This document shows, one piece after another, positions 1 through 10,205 of a stretch of DNA of 64,000 bases; the first letter of the stretch is position 1; each line of letters opens with the position of its first letter. Source of the DNA: Albula goreensis (taxonomy: Eukaryota; Chordata; Actinopteri; Albuliformes; Albulidae); assembly GCA_022829145.1 (NCBI GenBank), contig CM040745.1, positions 21,296,906-21,360,905 on the forward strand. The letters are read 5' to 3'. The position numbers and the translations under genes were made by a program. The notes under the pieces are model-generated. The model was given only the letters and a program-made list of their open reading frames with translations. It ran no database searches and was not told the DNA's origin.

Positions 1-137
1 CAGACTGGATGGGTTAACAGCTAGTAACTGTTTTTGACTGCTGGTGACTACTGAACTGGAGTTCTATAGACCAAGTATGCTGATCTGTTTAAAAGGCTTA
101 GCACACTAACCCTTATTGGTCAGTGAGATAAGCCTAG

Positions 138-820
138 TCTGCCTTGTGCACACTGCCCCCTTCTGTCTGCCCCATACAAAACACCTTTATGTCTGCCCCA
201 TGCACACTACCCCCGTACTGTCTGTCCTATGCACAATGCACCTTGCTGTCTGTCCCATGGACACTACCCCCTTACTGTCTGTCCCATGCACACTACCCCC
301 TTACTGTCTGTCCCATGCACACTACCCCCTTACTGCCGGTCCCATGCACACTATACCTTACTGTCTGCCCCATGCACACTACTCCCTTACTGTCTGTCCC
401 ATGCACGCTACTCCCTTACTGTCTGCCCAATGCACACTACTCCCTTACAGTGTGTCCCATGTACACTGCACTCTTACTGACTGTCCCATGTACGCTACAC
501 CTTACTGACTGTCCCATGTACACTAAACCTTACTGTCTGCTCCATGCACAATGCCCCCTTACAGCCTGCCCCATGCGAACTACACCTTACTGTCTGCTCC
601 ATGCACACTACCCCCTTACTGTCTGTGCCATGCACACTATACCTTACTGTCTACCCCATGCACACTAAATCTCACTGTCTGCCCAATGCACACTACTCTC
701 TTACTGGTTGTCCCATGCACACTACACCCTACTGTCTGCCCCATGCTCACTTCTCCCTACTGTGTATCCCATGCACCCTATCGTCTAACCTCCTGTCCAA
801 TGCACGATACCCCACCCCAG
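138..820. repeat. minisatellite, 28-30 bp unit, roughly 24 copies
   Basis: This is a tandem array built on a unit close to CATGCACACTACCCCCTTA followed by CTGTCTGTCC. The copies differ by point changes and by 1-2 base length changes. The best-preserved copies lie near 250-340, and the edges are more diverged. Open frames run across it in all three forward frames only because the unit is poor in stop codons. It is not coding. No spacers separate the units, so it is not a CRISPR array. Confidence 0.93.
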
Positions 821-1489
821 GAGTGCACCTGAACAGAAAAGAACAGTGTGAAATGCCAGACTGTCAGCAAAATGCAGAATGTCCAGCCATGGATATCACC
901 TATGAAGGACAATGTATGACAGTGTATGTATGACAGCAGCAACAAAAGGCATGTCTCATGCTGGTCACGTTAAGAAGAAAAACCGCAAAAATTTCAGTAT
1001 GGTAATGACAGGTAAGGTCGAGCTTGAGACTGCACTCTTAACAAAACCAAAAAAAATTTAAAAGGGCCATTGCTGCATGTTTTTCTAAACAGTGACTGTT
1101 ATTTTGAATGGCATTAGATTCAATGTGGAGGATGAAAACCAACTCACAGTAATCTTGAGTCACGGGTGTGTGTTGGGGAAGGGAGTGCATGTTTCTCATC
1201 CTCCAAAGCTCTAACAATGCCTGGACTGCCATTTGGAGAGGGATCCAAATTTATTCCATTAATAAAATGCAATGAAACGTGGAGATCGATGAAAAGTCAG
1301 GATTACTCATCTGAGAGAAAAGGAACGAATGTGCAATTACAGCCACTTGTTTTACGATAAGAGGGGAGGGAGGGTGGGGTCAGGTATAGCTCCAGGAAAG
1401 CTCACACACTCATACCATCCCCTTGCTGATGCTGAGATGTCCGGCTCTAACTACAGCTGGACATAGAGAAGTGCGACTTGAAACCTGAC
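821..1489. other. non-coding stretch, nothing specific
   Basis: No convincing exon, RNA gene or repeat is visible here. The small open frames overlap each other on both strands and show no domain or splice structure. Confidence 0.6.
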
Positions 1490-2110
1490 TCTCTGTTTAC
1501 TGTCGAGCGGACGCATCACCACCCACAGACGTCGGCAAAATTGATATCCCTCCTTCCGCAATTGACAACCACCACCAACAACGCCTATCCGCTGGTTTTT
1601 TGACAGGAGGCCAAGGTAGGCAGTAAAGGAAAACAAATACACACAGACATCGTCGGGTTCGTCGTGCCCATTTCCAAAAGAGAAAGAAAAGCACATTTGC
1701 TGACAGTAACAATTAAACATGACATGTTTATAGTAAACAGGGGTTAATGTACAGCAAACCACCGCGCTACCATGAGGCAATTACCTAAGCTAATAGATGA
1801 GCCCTCCACACACATTACATAATTCTGCTGAATTTATACAGCTCGGTAAGTGCTGTTATGCAACACCACCCACCCACTTGCTGTCACTCAATCCATAACC
1901 GTATACAGGGGATAAATACACAGCCCTTTCCCAGGGCCCGATGCGTAACTGTGTTCCGGTAGCCATGCGGTAAGTAAACTCTGGCACTGCCGAGCAGGGG
2001 GCTCGGGGCTGGAGAAAACCCTCACTTAATAAGCGCTTGAGAAGCAACCACAGGCCGGCCTTGAGAAGCAGGGGCTGGTTTTGGCAGAGAGCGGGCCTGC
2101 GGTCGCGAGA
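1490..2110. promoter_or_regulatory. CpG-richer island with two GTAAGT sites (candidate regulatory region)
   Basis: This stretch has clearly more CpG than its surroundings, for example around 1500-1680 and 2030-2110. On the plus strand two textbook donor-like sites follow closely: CTCG|GTAAGT with GT at 1846 and ATGCG|GTAAGT with GT at 1970. A possible plus-strand acceptor (cagccctttcccag) lies at about 1921-1934 and would frame a 35-nt exon ending at 1969. No matching open frame of note was found. It may be a conserved regulatory element or the start of a non-coding transcript. Confidence 0.25.
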
Positions 2111-2249
2111 ATGTCTGGGCACGTGCAAATGTCTCCCCACTTCCTCCACTCCTCTGTTATGGGGCCCTGAGACAATGCCAGTGTGTCTATGGGTGGGAGG
2201 AGATAGCCTGCCTGCGCATTACCAACCTGACTAAAAAGTACAACAACAC

Positions 2250-2266
2250 AAAAAAAAAAAAAAAAA
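2250..2266. repeat. poly-A tract
   Basis: Uninterrupted run of about 17 A, followed within 50 bases by a degenerate CA-rich patch. Either a slippage tract or the tail of an unrecognised retroelement. Confidence 0.85.
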
Positions 2267-2727
2267 CTTTGTTTTGAGACACTACATGAGGGAACACATT
2301 GTAAGCACACACACATACTCACACACACATTCACAAGCACACACACCTATGACTGTGTGTCTCTGGGGCAGAGATGAGGATTATCTTCTTTAAGTCTACG
2401 ACACAATGATGTCATAGTCGCCCAGCCTGGGCCAAAGGATCAGCATGCCATGCAGGGAACAAGATACTCCCTGTGACAGACCCTGCAGTGTGTTGTTGCA
2501 AAACCCCCTGGAACACATGCAATAACTTGGCTCAACCCTCACTGCTAAAGAGCCATTCTCAGATGATCCACTCTGAACCACCCCAAAACAAAACAGAATG
2601 CCCCCCTCAGAGCCTTATACTGCATCACCCCAGGGTCGCCTCCTCCAGTACCACAGACTGTATGAGTGAGGAGGGAGTAGTCAGGTAGCAGTCTTAGCCA
2701 GCCCAGTATATCTGTGTGTGTAAGTTA

Positions 2728-2960
2728 GACTGAGAGATAGACAGAACTTATGTGTGTTTGTGTGTCAGAGAGTGAGAGAGAGAGAAAGTGTGTGTGTGTG
2801 AGAGAGACATAAAAAGTGTATGTGAGAGAGAATTGTGTGTGAATTTGTGTGTATGTTAATGCATGTATGTGTGCAAGCATGTGCTTATGTACGTGCATGC
2901 ACGTGTGAATGTATGTTAGATATGCACATGTGTAATTTGTGTTTACACTGTATCTGAGCA
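2728..2960. repeat. degenerate GT/GA simple repeat
   Basis: Low-complexity tract of TGTGTG interleaved with GAGAGA blocks, decaying towards 2960. The minus-strand open frame through it is an artefact of the repeat. Confidence 0.85.
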
Positions 2961-3599
2961 TGTACAGGTTTTTGTGTATACATATGTACATAAATTGCAG
3001 ATGTGCGCACAATGCTAACTCATTGCTTTCTGCAGATTCTGAAGTTAAGCGTATCCCAGAATGTCTGCTGGATGACTATCTGCATGTGTGTGTGCACAAA
3101 AAAACTCTCCCTTTTAAAGTCATTTCACACACTGTTTCGAGTTGCCCCTCTTCCTCTTCTCAACATCAAAATCGTACAGGGCTGCTTCTCTCTCTCAACC
3201 CAGTAACATGACCGCAATTCATACAATCTATCCACAAGCCCACAGCAAGCCAAGTAAAGAGCCTCCTAATAAAAGCACACAGCACAAAAGCTTTAATAGT
3301 TCAATATTTTCTACCAAGTGCTGCATTCACACTGCATGTGAGTGGGAGACAAATGAAAACCAGATCACACGCTGAGGCTATTTCAGTCCCCTGATATTAC
3401 TGTCATGTTATTAGTGCTCTTATCATCACATCTGCTACGAATAGGTAATGCTGTTGGAAAGTAAAACAGCTACTAATCTAGCATGAGATGTCAGTCGGCC
3501 AGCAATCGGATACTGCTGGATTCCCAGCAGGAGTCCATGTGCCGGAATGTTGTTGTATGATGTGCCAGGCAGTACCGTGCCAGTTTCCTGCCCCTGTCC

Positions 3600-3850
3600 C
3601 CCCCACCACACATAGCCCCTCCCTCACCATCTCTACCCCACCTCAAACACACTGCACAACACACACGTGCACACACACCACACTCACACTATCACAAACC
3701 CTCACTACAAGAGTGTCACAACCCACTGTAAACTCATACACACTGTAAATGCAAAAACACACAACAAATAATGACACACACTGTAAACACATATATGTGC
3801 ATATATGTATACCCACAGACACAGGTGGACACACACAAACATCCAAAAAT
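3600..3850. repeat. degenerate CA-rich repeat
   Basis: CA-rich low-complexity sequence with many interruptions (ACACACGTGCACACACACCAC and similar). The overlapping open frames on both strands are compositional. Confidence 0.8.
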
Positions 3851-3996
3851 ATCATAAGTAATCACTGGAATCACAAAGCCTATACAAAGACAGTAAATCA
3901 AACACTTTGAATGCACAGGTCCTAGCTTTCTTTTATATATCCATCATCAAAGCCAGCAGTAAGCAGGGGCTGCAGGGGGCTTCTGCTGTAATTCAG

Positions 3997-4079
3997 CCTC
4001 TCTTTCTCTCTCGCTTTTTCTTCTGTCTCCCTCTCTCTCTTTCCCTCTCTTTTTCACTCCCTCTCTCTTTCCCTCTCCC
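3997..4079. repeat. CT-rich polypyrimidine tract
   Basis: More than 80 bases almost entirely of C and T (ctctctttc-type). It could form triplex DNA under torsion, but nothing more specific can be said. Confidence 0.85.
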
Positions 4080-4213
4080 ACTGCCCCTGAGACCCATCCT
4101 TGGACGGAGGCACAGTGGAGCGGAACGTCCGAGTGCAGGCATACACACATTAACTCCTGCATGGTAGCACTGAGCTAACATCACACATACCGGGAGTCGC
4201 TATCCATACACAC

Positions 4214-4328
4214 ACACCCACAATCGTGCACAGACATGCGTAAGCGCACACACACCCACCCACACATAAGCATGCACAGACAATCACACACACACACACG
4301 CACACACACATGCACGCAAGCACACACA

Positions 4329-4397
<69 letters not shown>
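4214..4397. repeat. compound (CA)n / (CGCA)n microsatellite
   Basis: A degenerate CA array leads into about eight CGCA units (4329-4360) and then a pure (CA)n run to about 4396. The alternating purine-pyrimidine order, including CG steps, is favourable for Z-DNA. The 'MCVCVCV'-like and 'THTHTH'-like open frames across it are repeat artefacts. Confidence 0.95.
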
Positions 4398-4588
4398 CAC
4401 AGGCACACAGTGTCCATCAACAACATCTGCTCAAGGATACAGGCAAAATGGGCTATAATGTATTGCCACTATTCAAGAACACGCAAAGGCTACGTACCCT
4501 TCCCACCCACAAGCACGCTGCCGCTGAAACGCAGCCCAACAGTAACGCACTCTGCCGTTAGAAAGAAGTGGAAAAACAGCAGAGGTAC

Positions 4589-4812
4589 CTGCCAGCCCTA
4601 CCCATAAGCTCCGGGGCTCCTTCTAGGGGAAGCAGGGCTACAGCAGCGTGCTCCACTGGTGATCACGGGGAACGGAGATCCAGTCGGTGGTGTGGTGTCT
4701 CTGCTCTCTCTCCTGCTCCCTCTCTCTGCTCTCTCCTCTCCGGCTCTGTGTCTAACTCTCCGGCTGCCTCATCCCCCTCCCCTCCGCCTCCCTTTCAGCT
4801 GGTGACATCAGA
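4589..4812 (-). ncRNA. candidate alternative first exon / 5' leader of a minus-strand transcript
   Basis: Read on the minus strand, this begins about 30 bases below a TATA-like box. It continues as a GA-rich leader of the kind common in vertebrate 5' UTRs and ends at GGCAG|GTACCT (GT at 4588-4587). The donor is only fair, because positions +4 to +6 do not match consensus. A 6-codon upstream ORF (4772 down to 4752) and a later ATG (4603-4601) are present, so no protein is assigned to the exon itself. Direction agrees with the two candidate coding exons at 49.3 and 21.4 kb, so it would be a downstream alternative start of the same gene. On the plus strand the same block offers a polypyrimidine tract and CAG acceptor at 4799, an alternative reading that cannot be excluded. 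Confidence 0.3.
4752..4772 (-). other. upstream ORF of six codons in the candidate leader
   Basis: ATG at 4772-4770 runs MRQPES then TAG at 4754-4752. If the leader is transcribed, this uORF could dampen translation of a downstream start. It has meaning only if the exon is real. Confidence 0.25.
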
Positions 4813-4835
4813 GAGCAGTCTCAGGCATGCAGAGT

Positions 4836-4842
4836 GTTTATA
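4836..4842 (-). promoter_or_regulatory. TATA-like box (minus strand TATAAAC)
   Basis: TATAAAC on the minus strand lies 25-35 bases upstream of the purine-rich candidate leader. TGACATCA, a CRE/AP-1-like sequence, is at 4803-4810. The placement is right for a core promoter, but the match is short and may be chance. Confidence 0.3.
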
Positions 4843-5067
4843 CGCACTGCTACTCAATTTCCTGGAACACAGGCCAGATTCACAGAAGGTCTGCTCGCTC
4901 TCTCTCGTTCTGCTTTCACCACTCTTCCCTGCCTTCCCTGTCTCTCTCTCTTTCTCTCTCATCCTCATTAACACTACACTATAGCGATAACACTGCCTGC
5001 AACAGGGCTCGGTTGCTGAGGGTGGACTTAAAATAGAAAGTGCTTTATAAAAGATTTAAAGATTATC

Positions 5068-5112
5068 AAGTTGGTGCAGCAGAGTGGCGTTCTGAGCTGC
5101 TGCAATTAACTT
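5068..5112. other. inverted repeat / hairpin
   Basis: AAGTT GG TGCAGCAG, a 14-base loop, then CTGCTGCA ATT AACTT. Two perfect stems (8 and 5 bp) are separated by a 2x3 internal loop. The stem is short for a microRNA precursor. No function is assigned. Confidence 0.5.
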
Positions 5113-7140
5113 GCCCTAGCTGCATCCTCGTTCTTTTTCTCCCCTGATTTGCTGCTGCACATTCTGGCCTCTGTATTTATCAGAGAGAAAAGGAAGGAAA
5201 AAAAAAAAAAAAAACAATTTTAAATAAACAAAGGGAGTCAAAAAAAGATCCCCCAAAATGTTTTCACTGCCTACCACTGTGTTTGCCCTTAAAGCTGTTA
5301 TTTATGAGCAGGGGGTTTGGTTAACATTTAAGCGAAGGCTCTGGTTTTCATAATACACAGATTACAACCCCACTGATTGCTTTTTCCGGCTTTTCCTCAC
5401 TGTCACTGAACCACAGTGTAGGTGATTTAACCTTTGTTGTAAATGTTTAAACAAAGAGCAGCACTCTATAGTCCTTCTCCATACTTGCTCAAATGCATAT
5501 AGCTAATAATATGACATATACAATATTCTCATTTTAGGAGCAATTGTAGTGTATCCTCATTGAGATCTCAGAACAATTTCCCCTTGTGGGAGTGTTCTGA
5601 GCCCTTTCATTCAAATAAGAGAGACACAAACCAAGGGCACCCTGCTGTTCATAGCATCCTCTCTACTGAAGAGGGTGACTAACTCAGCCTGGACTGCTGT
5701 GACTCAAAATCTGATGTCATGCTCACTTCCTGTACTCTAAAGTCAGCCGACCCAGCTCTTGCATGAACCCAACAAACGAGTATGGTATCTCTATTCTGAG
5801 CTCTGTCTCTGTTCGTTGACTGATCAATTAATCTTCCAAAGACTCCATTTTGGGAGTCTGTTAGCAATTATGGTTCCTCCTCTAAATGAAGCTGCTCATT
5901 TAAATGCCTGTGAAGACCAGCCATTCTTTTTCAGGTGTCATAAACATGACTGCAAAGACGAATGGGGTCATCTATTGCCATAACTGTGGGTGAAAGTAAC
6001 TTCCTGATATCGGAAATGGAGACAGTGCTGGGCCTCAGTAAAACCACATCTGTAATACTCTCAGACCAGGGGGTGAGAATTGGCAGCCATGTTTGAATTT
6101 CTGATGGGCGCCACAATGCACGTGGGTGTAACTTTCTGCAGGAAGAAAGGGCCCTGTTGAGATTGTTTGTTTACAAGGTCACGGGAGAGCGTGAAGCAAC
6201 TAAGCCAGGCGGAGCTGGGAGGAACAGGGGCATTGTGGCCACAGGTGCAGGAGGCAACAGAAGGAGAGAGGTCAGTGGGGCGGGCCATCGGCATTTAGCG
6301 AAATGGCCAATCAATAGCAAATTTACTCCCCAGCAGTGTTAATCGATGCATTCCTCATATCAATTGAGACTACAAAGTGGGCTCCTCCTTAATGAATGCA
6401 GCCCAGTAGAGACTCCATCTCACGGTTGTGCTTCAAAACAGAAAAGCGTAGGATGTGAACATTTTTAGGTAGTGTGCCAACATTTTTAGGTATACCACTG
6501 AGGTTTTATTTTACCACTGAGGTTTAACCTGTTTTCAGATTGACCTGTTTACTATGGCGATGACCATGTTTAAAGCAGACTGTGCAGATCTTCAGCTAAA
6601 CCATGCCAGGGGACCCAAATCAGTGATCTCAACAGCATCCCTGTATAACCAGCATGGAACTTCAGCAATCACCCCAATAAAGGTCTGTACTTTCTGACCA
6701 CATATCACAACTGCCTGAGGAAAAAATGCATTCAGCCTGCAGCCTCTAATCTCAAGCATTTAACCTGAATGTTCTCAGTGCAGATGCAGGTGTTTCGCCT
6801 GTATGACGCAAACAAACAAATAAATCAAGCTATATGGGGCTGCAATGACATCAATAACATCTTGAGCTCACCATGACTGTAACTCATCTAACAGCCTTGG
6901 GAATCAAAATTTCAGGAGTCGAATTAGGGGAAATTAAGCCTTACATTAAAATGATCACTCCCATGTACACTGAGCATATGATAACGTATCATATATACAT
7001 TTAAAGTTATTAAAAACCATCTGGCGAATTCCATGAACTCAGTTTTTGAAAACGGTAGATGGGTCTGTTTGAAAATGTCTGAAATTATACCAGGTTCAGC
7101 TGGTGCCAGAACAGCTCAAGGACACGTATAAAAGTATTGA
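5113..7140. other. non-coding stretch
   Basis: It contains a poly-A run at about 5197-5214 and a short local repeat (ACATTTTTAGGTA and ACCACTGAGGTTT each occur twice, 6455-6525). A minus-strand acceptor-like site (cctttcttcctgcag) ends at about 6141, but no convincing exon follows: the open frame runs into stops and has no recognisable content. Confidence 0.55.
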
Positions 7141-7164
7141 AACGCTGTGACAGTGGGCTCCTCT

Positions 7165-7190
7165 CTCTTATTGGCTGTGTCACGTGTGAT
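7165..7190. promoter_or_regulatory. inverted CCAAT box next to a TCACGTG E-box
   Basis: TTATTGGCTGTGTCACGTGTGA holds an inverted CCAAT motif and, seven bases on, TCACGTG (7180-7186), the E-box form bound by USF/MITF/TFE-type bHLH proteins. No leader or exon is evident beside it, so an enhancer fits better than a promoter. Confidence 0.3.
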
Positions 7191-8985
7191 TCATGGTGAC
7201 CGCAGGCAGGGAAGACTGGAGGGAAACTTGGCAGTTCTGTTCTGCCGTACAGAGAGGTGATTTATGGACAGCAGTGTGCTGTTACAGACACTGCCAGGCC
7301 TAGGAGAGAATGCGTCCACTTGTCCTCAAGTTAGGTCTGTGTCGTAGTAGAAAATTAAGCAGAAGAAAAGGAAAAGCATCTGCTGCTCATTCTTCTACTT
7401 CTCCTTCCCTGCAAGTCATGGTTGCCTAATCTCCATTTAGTTATTATAATTGAGAGATCTAGAGCCAAGCTACATGGGGTTCAATTCAGAACTAGGCCTA
7501 CTGGAACCTCTTTTCAAAATCTGTAAGAGATTGACTATAATTGCATTTTTATGCATTGCTTCTGTATGTTTATGTGAGTGTATGTAGCTGTGTTAATTGT
7601 TGTTTCCAGCTTAGAGCAAAATTAAACAAAACTCAATGAAAAGTTGTTCATGCAAAACATGCATTTCTGATGCTTACACACAACACACAATAGTGCACAA
7701 GCCGTCCATTAAAAGAGCAGATTGTTATATGCAGTGATTCCGTACAACCGCGTCATCCACTGAAACAATGTCAGTGTTTCACAAAGGACTTGAGCCTACA
7801 ATTGTTGTGGTACAAGTGCTGCTCCTTAACTACTCTCCCATTAGGCATAACATATTCATAATACTCCAGTTTTGAAGTTATTGGACCACTAATATCTTAG
7901 TAACATGTGCGTGTTTAAAAGTTGAGAGACATAGCAAAGTGGTGTTTGTTTAGCCCTAAAAACAGAATCTACTCTCTACTCCTGAAACCATTTAAAGTCT
8001 ACCCCAGGAGGCACCTTACCGAGATAAACTTCCTAATCTCTGATCTCTACTGACGACCTTTGACGTCAGCACTTACCTCAAGTTTACAGTGATATAACAG
8101 ATAAAAGAAAAATGAGTCTCACTTGTCAACGAACCTAAACTAAACCAAACATTCCCATCATACACATACAGAAGACAAATACTGTAGATGATATTCACAT
8201 TCCAGCTCTTGACACGATACAGAATGTGTCAACTCATGGATCTCTCCCCTGGAAGTAATTCCTCTTATAATTCACCATTGGCTGCACTGTAGCACAAGAC
8301 AGATAATGCTAGCATAGGCAAGCATGAATGTAATACTCTTCACTGACGTAGACGGGAAATGTACCAACATCCCAGGAACCAAATTTTCTGTGTCCAAACC
8401 AAAATGGCAGATGTATAGACAAAAAGCAAAAAATTATGATTTGGTTTCCCTTCAGCAAGAGCAGCAGGAAGGAAGACAAACTTTTCCCCCTCTTTGTTAA
8501 AACTGAGGGGGAAGAGGCAAAGAGGAAACTGTTTGTTTCATTCACCGAGAGAATCTGCAACAACGCAAAGCGTGTGGCAGACAGACAAAAGCGCCTTCAG
8601 AACTTTCACAGTGGTGACACTGTAGGGAGAGATCTGACACATACAGCAAAATCCGAGCTCCTCAGTATTTTGGAGGGGTGGAGGAAGGAGGAGGGGTTTA
8701 CAACAAAGGGACACACAACTGTCATTGCAGTCTCCTCAATGCAAAGAACTGGCACAGTAAATAATGCATTTCTTTAATGATCAGGTTTGGGTGGGTAAAT
8801 GAGCAAGCCACGGAGACAGACGGAGAGATGAATTAATAATGGAGAGCTATGGGTATAAACAAAGAGTCGGGGCTACGCTAAGAAGGAAAGTGACAACTCT
8901 ACTACAGCATGCAGCCAGAGAGACTTTCCCTTATTCCAGGCAGAATTTTTTACATCCATCCCCCCAGGACATGGGGGGCCAACTC
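7191..8985. other. non-coding stretch
   Basis: AT-rich sequence without repeats of note. A 113-codon plus-strand frame at 8436-8777 has a minus-strand counterpart and no domain, and is treated as chance. Confidence 0.55.
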
Positions 8986-9140
8986 CAAACATGTAAATGC
9001 TGCATTATTTATTATTGATTTATGTTATTTATGGAACCGCAGAACGTCTTGCTCCACAATTTCATCTGCTGTAGCTCTCAGCAATGTGCTGCAGAGAGAT
9101 ATACAACCATTTTATAACAATAAAACACACCACATTTAAC
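8986..9140. promoter_or_regulatory. candidate conserved non-coding element, AT-rich
   Basis: Balanced, non-repetitive sequence with homeodomain/HOX-like TTTAT and TTATTGAT cores (9001-9035), next to GC-containing unique sequence. This composition is typical of deeply conserved vertebrate non-coding elements, but conservation cannot be seen from one sequence. Confidence 0.25.
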
Positions 9141-9955
9141 AAGGGAGAGGGAGATGAATTATAAGGCTTTGCTTGATTAATACTGTGGCAGTGAGTTAAT
9201 AATACATACAGCAAACTTTAACAAAACATCTGTATAATGAGGTATTTTGCAGTTGACGTTTATTTTGGCATTTTTTTGATTACCTTTTCAGAATAAATGG
9301 GAGAGCATAAGAGAGAGTGAATGATTGCCCCTTGTTAAAGAACGGCTGTGGAAGAAACTATAGTATGTGGAAGAATTCCATACTCTGAGATGAGAGGGGG
9401 AAAACAGAGCAAGCATACAAGGACACAGCCTAAATTGTGGTTACAAACAGGTCATGGGTGCACGGTGATTTCAGAAATTCTTTTTTGTTGTTGTTATTGT
9501 TTGTTTGTTTATTTGTTTGGACTAATTGGAGCTATGAATGCCTATTCTTCTAAGCCAAGGCCTCCAATGAAATGGAAAAAAAAACAGCCCTTCAAAGAAC
9601 TCAAAAGAAACAATCAAAATGGCTTGCAAATTTTCTACTACAGAATGCAGATCTGCCAGGGACCCACTGGGCACATCATCTTATCAACACCGCAAACAGA
9701 CACACAATAGAGGAGCAGCCTACATTTTGCATAGATATGGCTGAGCAAGGCCAAAACAATCCTGGTGGCTATGTCTGCCCAACCGAAGCATCAATGACGT
9801 TTGCTTGACCAGATAGGGCCTGCCCCATGCTTGGGTTCTTCCAAATCCTGAACTCATTAATTTTTACTAATGCTTGCTGACATGCTCCCCAAATGCAGGC
9901 CCACTCTGCTTACTGTAATGGCCCATTAGCCATTTGTACCAGTGCACTGAGGGAC
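9141..9955. other. non-coding stretch
   Basis: Holds a TTG/TTTG-rich patch at 9480-9520. The 120-codon plus-strand frame at 9348-9710 runs through this low-complexity patch and has no protein-like features. Confidence 0.55.
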
Positions 9956-9959
9956 CTGT

Positions 9960-10205
9960 GGGTCAGGAATGAGGGGGCCCATACACTTCAGCTGTGGCCA
10001 CTGAAATACCAGCCAGGAACGCTGACGTGGGCCTTTCAAGCTTCAGTGGCTTGGCTGATGAGCCCACCATAATGGACACTCTCCCGCCCTTACTGACCTG
10101 CTTCTGGTCATGGCACTCCACTGGTCATGGGCTCCCACAATGCAAATGGCATATGGAGCTTTTCCATATAGACCCCATTAATAATGCATGTGGTAAGTAT
10201 ACAAC
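9960..10205. promoter_or_regulatory. candidate regulatory element with an octamer motif
   Basis: The sequence is unique and mixed in composition. It contains a perfect octamer ATGCAAAT (10140-10147, POU/OCT type), a CATATG E-box just beyond it, TTCCATATAG and an ATTAATAATGCAT block. A GTAAGTAT donor-like site follows at 10193, but no acceptor or coding frame goes with it. Confidence 0.3.

Noticed and set aside
138-820. Possible CRISPR-like array
   Set aside because: Units abut directly with no unique spacers, and the genome is eukaryotic.
116-933. Cys/Pro/Thr-rich open frames of 83-174 codons in three frames
   Set aside because: They are translations of the minisatellite, open in all frames because the unit lacks stop codons.
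4150-4607. Cys/Val-rich (minus) and Thr/His-rich (plus) frames
   Set aside because: Translations of the CA/CGCA repeat.
4799-4890. Plus-strand coding exon after the polypyrimidine tract and CAG
   Set aside because: The frame is open, but the only donor (AAG|GTCTGC) is poor and the peptide is unrecognised; the minus-strand leader fits the composition better. Kept as an alternative only.
6061-6141. Minus-strand exon after the acceptor-like cctttcttcctgcag
   Set aside because: No donor in a sensible position and the peptide resembles nothing known; the acceptor alone is weak evidence.
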